Shown piece after piece: positions 4,555 through 5,671 of a DNA stretch of 5,671 bases (positions are counted from its first letter, which is position 1; the number at the start of each line of letters is the position of its first letter). Source of the stretch: Loktanella sp. (GTDB lineage Bacteria > Pseudomonadota > Alphaproteobacteria > Rhodobacterales > Rhodobacteraceae); the NCBI GenBank assembly GCA_003551805.1, contig PUNR01000362.1:1-5671 (forward strand), in the 5' to 3' direction. The notes below the pieces were generated by a model. It was not told the origin of the DNA. It was given only the letters and a program-made list of their open reading frames with translations, and searched no databases. The translations under genes and the position numbers were made by a program.

Positions 4555-5671
4555 TCATCTTTTTACGAGGCTCCACTGCGTCACCGGCATCAGCGGTCGC
4601 CAGCCGGTCAGCCGCCCCACCGGTTCCGCACGATGCACCGACAGTTTCACCAGATCGCCGCCATGCGCCTTGTGCAGCGCGATCAGTTCCGCCTCGCTTT
4701 CCAGCGTCACGGCATTGGCCACCAACCGGCCCAAAGGACGCAACGCAGCCCATGCCGCGTCGAAAGTTTCACGACTGAGGCCCCCGCCAATGAAAATCGC
4801 ATCCGGTGCATCCAAACCTTCCAAGGCCGCAGGCACCATCCCGTCGATCAGTTCCAACTTCGGCGCGCCCAGCGCCAGCGCATTGGCGGCGGCAAAGGCG
4901 CGACGGTCCGCGCGCGGCTCGATCCCGATGGCGCGGGCATAACGTGCCGCCCGCATCCATTCGATCGCGACGGACCCGCAGCCGCAGCCAATATCCCAAA
5001 GCAGCGCACCGCGCATCGGCATCAGCTTGGCCAGCGTTGCCGCCCGTACCTCTTGTTTGGTCATGGTGCCGTCCGATTGGAACAGCTCATCCGCCAGCCC
5101 CGGCACGCGCGGTAGCAACGCCGCATCAGGTGCCGCGATACATTCGACCGCAAGCGTGTTGAACGCGGGCACCTCATGTGCCCAGTCCTGCGCCAGCCCG
5201 TCAAACCGCGCCTCGTCCTTGCCGCCCATCGCGGCGAGCACGCTCATCCGTGACTGCCCGAAACCACGCACTGCCAGAAACGCCGCAATCTGCCCCGGCG
5301 TTTCTGCGCCTGTCGTCAAGATCAGCAGCCGCGCATCGGGCTGGATAAAGGCGATCATCTGCTCGACCGGACGCCCATGCACCGTCAGCGTTTCGACATC
5401 CGCCAGCGACCAGCCCATCCGCGCCGCCGCCAGCTGGAACGCCGAGAGTTGCGGATGATAGACGATCTGCGCGGGATCAATCGCGCGGCCAATCCGTGCG
5501 CCCACAGAAAACCACAAAGGATCACCCGTCGCCAGCACGACCACACGCCGCCCGCGCAAACCTTCAATCGTGGAAATCAGCGCATCGAACGGATGCGGCC
5601 ATGCCAGCCTTTCGGCGTCCAGATTTTCCGCCAGCACATGATGCCGGTCACCGCCGATGATGACTTCTGCC
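4555..5671 (-). CDS. cobL: Precorrin-6Y (6B) C5,15-methyltransferase, decarboxylating (CobL; CbiE-CbiT fusion), 5' end outside window
   Basis: Bifunctional cytosolic enzyme that methylates C5 and C15 of precorrin-6B and decarboxylates the C12 acetate side chain, giving precorrin-8. The frame is open to the right edge and already in homology there (AEVIIGGDRHH), so the start lies beyond 5671; 371 residues are visible of about 400 expected. Counting from the first visible codon, the CbiE-type methylase covers roughly residues 1-185, with LATGDPLWFSVGARIG (46-61), HPQLSAFQLAAARMGW (72-87), LTVHGRP (95-101) and LTTGAETPGQIAAFL (118-132). The CbiT-type Rossmann methylase follows, with the linker motif LFQSDGTMTKQEVRA (196-210), SAM motif I WDIGCGCGSVAIEW (225-238), IGIEPR (248-253) and IFIGGGLS (292-299). 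The protein ends SLVKR before TGA. It is the first gene of the visible part of the operon. A GTG at 5637 is not a credible start because homology continues upstream. Anaerobic pathways can carry the same fusion (CbiET). Confidence 0.95.
   Translation of the reverse strand, partial: AEVIIGGDRHHVLAENLDAERLAWPHPFDALISTIEGLRGRRVVVLATGDPLWFSVGARIGRAIDPAQIVYHPQLSAFQLAAARMGWSLADVETLTVHGRPVEQMIAFIQPDARLLILTTGAETPGQIAAFLAVRGFGQSRMSVLAAMGGKDEARFDGLAQDWAHEVPAFNTLAVECIAAPDAALLPRVPGLADELFQSDGTMTKQEVRAATLAKLMPMRGALLWDIGCGCGSVAIEWMRAARYARAIGIEPRADRRAFAAANALALGAPKLELIDGMVPAALEGLDAPDAIFIGGGLSRETFDAAWAALRPLGRLVANAVTLESEAELIALHKAHGGDLVKLSVHRAEPVGRLTGWRPLMPVTQWSLVKR

Noticed and set aside
4499..4753. Minus-strand 84-residue frame covering the end of cobL and the gap before cobI
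   Set aside because: It overlaps cobL in another frame, has shadow-like composition, and has no convincing start; the gap part is explained by the hairpin and the cobI binding site.
1..5671. CRISPR array, tRNA, rRNA, insertion sequence or phage genes
   Set aside because: No repeat-spacer pattern, tRNA-like fold, transposase motif or terminal inverted repeats were seen; nearly every base belongs to the genes listed.

Overview
The window is GC-rich, and almost all of it is coding. The gene content, protein style and a short GCCTC-GGCGGG intergenic element suggest an alphaproteobacterium, most likely a Rhodobacteraceae (Roseobacter-group) chromosome. This placement rests on pattern recognition, not on a search.

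Layout: (1) Positions 1-730, plus strand, hold the C-terminal two thirds of a PatB/MalY-type PLP-dependent C-S lyase or aminotransferase. Its reading frame is interrupted by an in-frame TAG at 56-58, just before the conserved NPSG motif, so it looks like a pseudogene. (2) Positions 739-1092, minus strand, encode a 117-residue protein of unknown function that converges on the lyase with an 8-base gap. (3) Positions 1093-1190 are a short gap holding a likely intrinsic terminator and possibly a weak promoter. (4) From the right edge down to 1191, minus strand, runs a corrin-ring (vitamin B12) operon in transcription order cobL (5' end outside the window), cobI, a cbiG-cobJ fusion, and cobM.

The four cob genes encode SAM-dependent enzymes of the middle of corrin synthesis. 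CobI methylates C20 of precorrin-2. The CobJ part methylates C17 and drives ring contraction. CobM methylates C11. CobL methylates C5 and C15 and decarboxylates the C12 acetate. Ring oxidation (CobG or CobZ), C1 methylation and deacetylation (CobF), reduction (CobK) and the final methyl shift (CobH) are not in the window and must be encoded elsewhere. Genes inside the window do not by themselves separate the aerobic route from the anaerobic (cobalt-early) route. The CbiG-like part is a hallmark of the latter, but also occurs fused to CobJ in organisms that make B12 aerobically.

The cob genes are tightly packed: a 10-base overlap between cobI and the fusion, and gaps of about 40-50 bases elsewhere. 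Both gaps carry a copy of the same small hairpin element just before the next ribosome binding site. No wholly new system was found. The points most worth following are the amber codon in the lyase, the three-part CbiG-CobJ fusion, the repeated intra-operon hairpin and the unidentified 117-residue protein.
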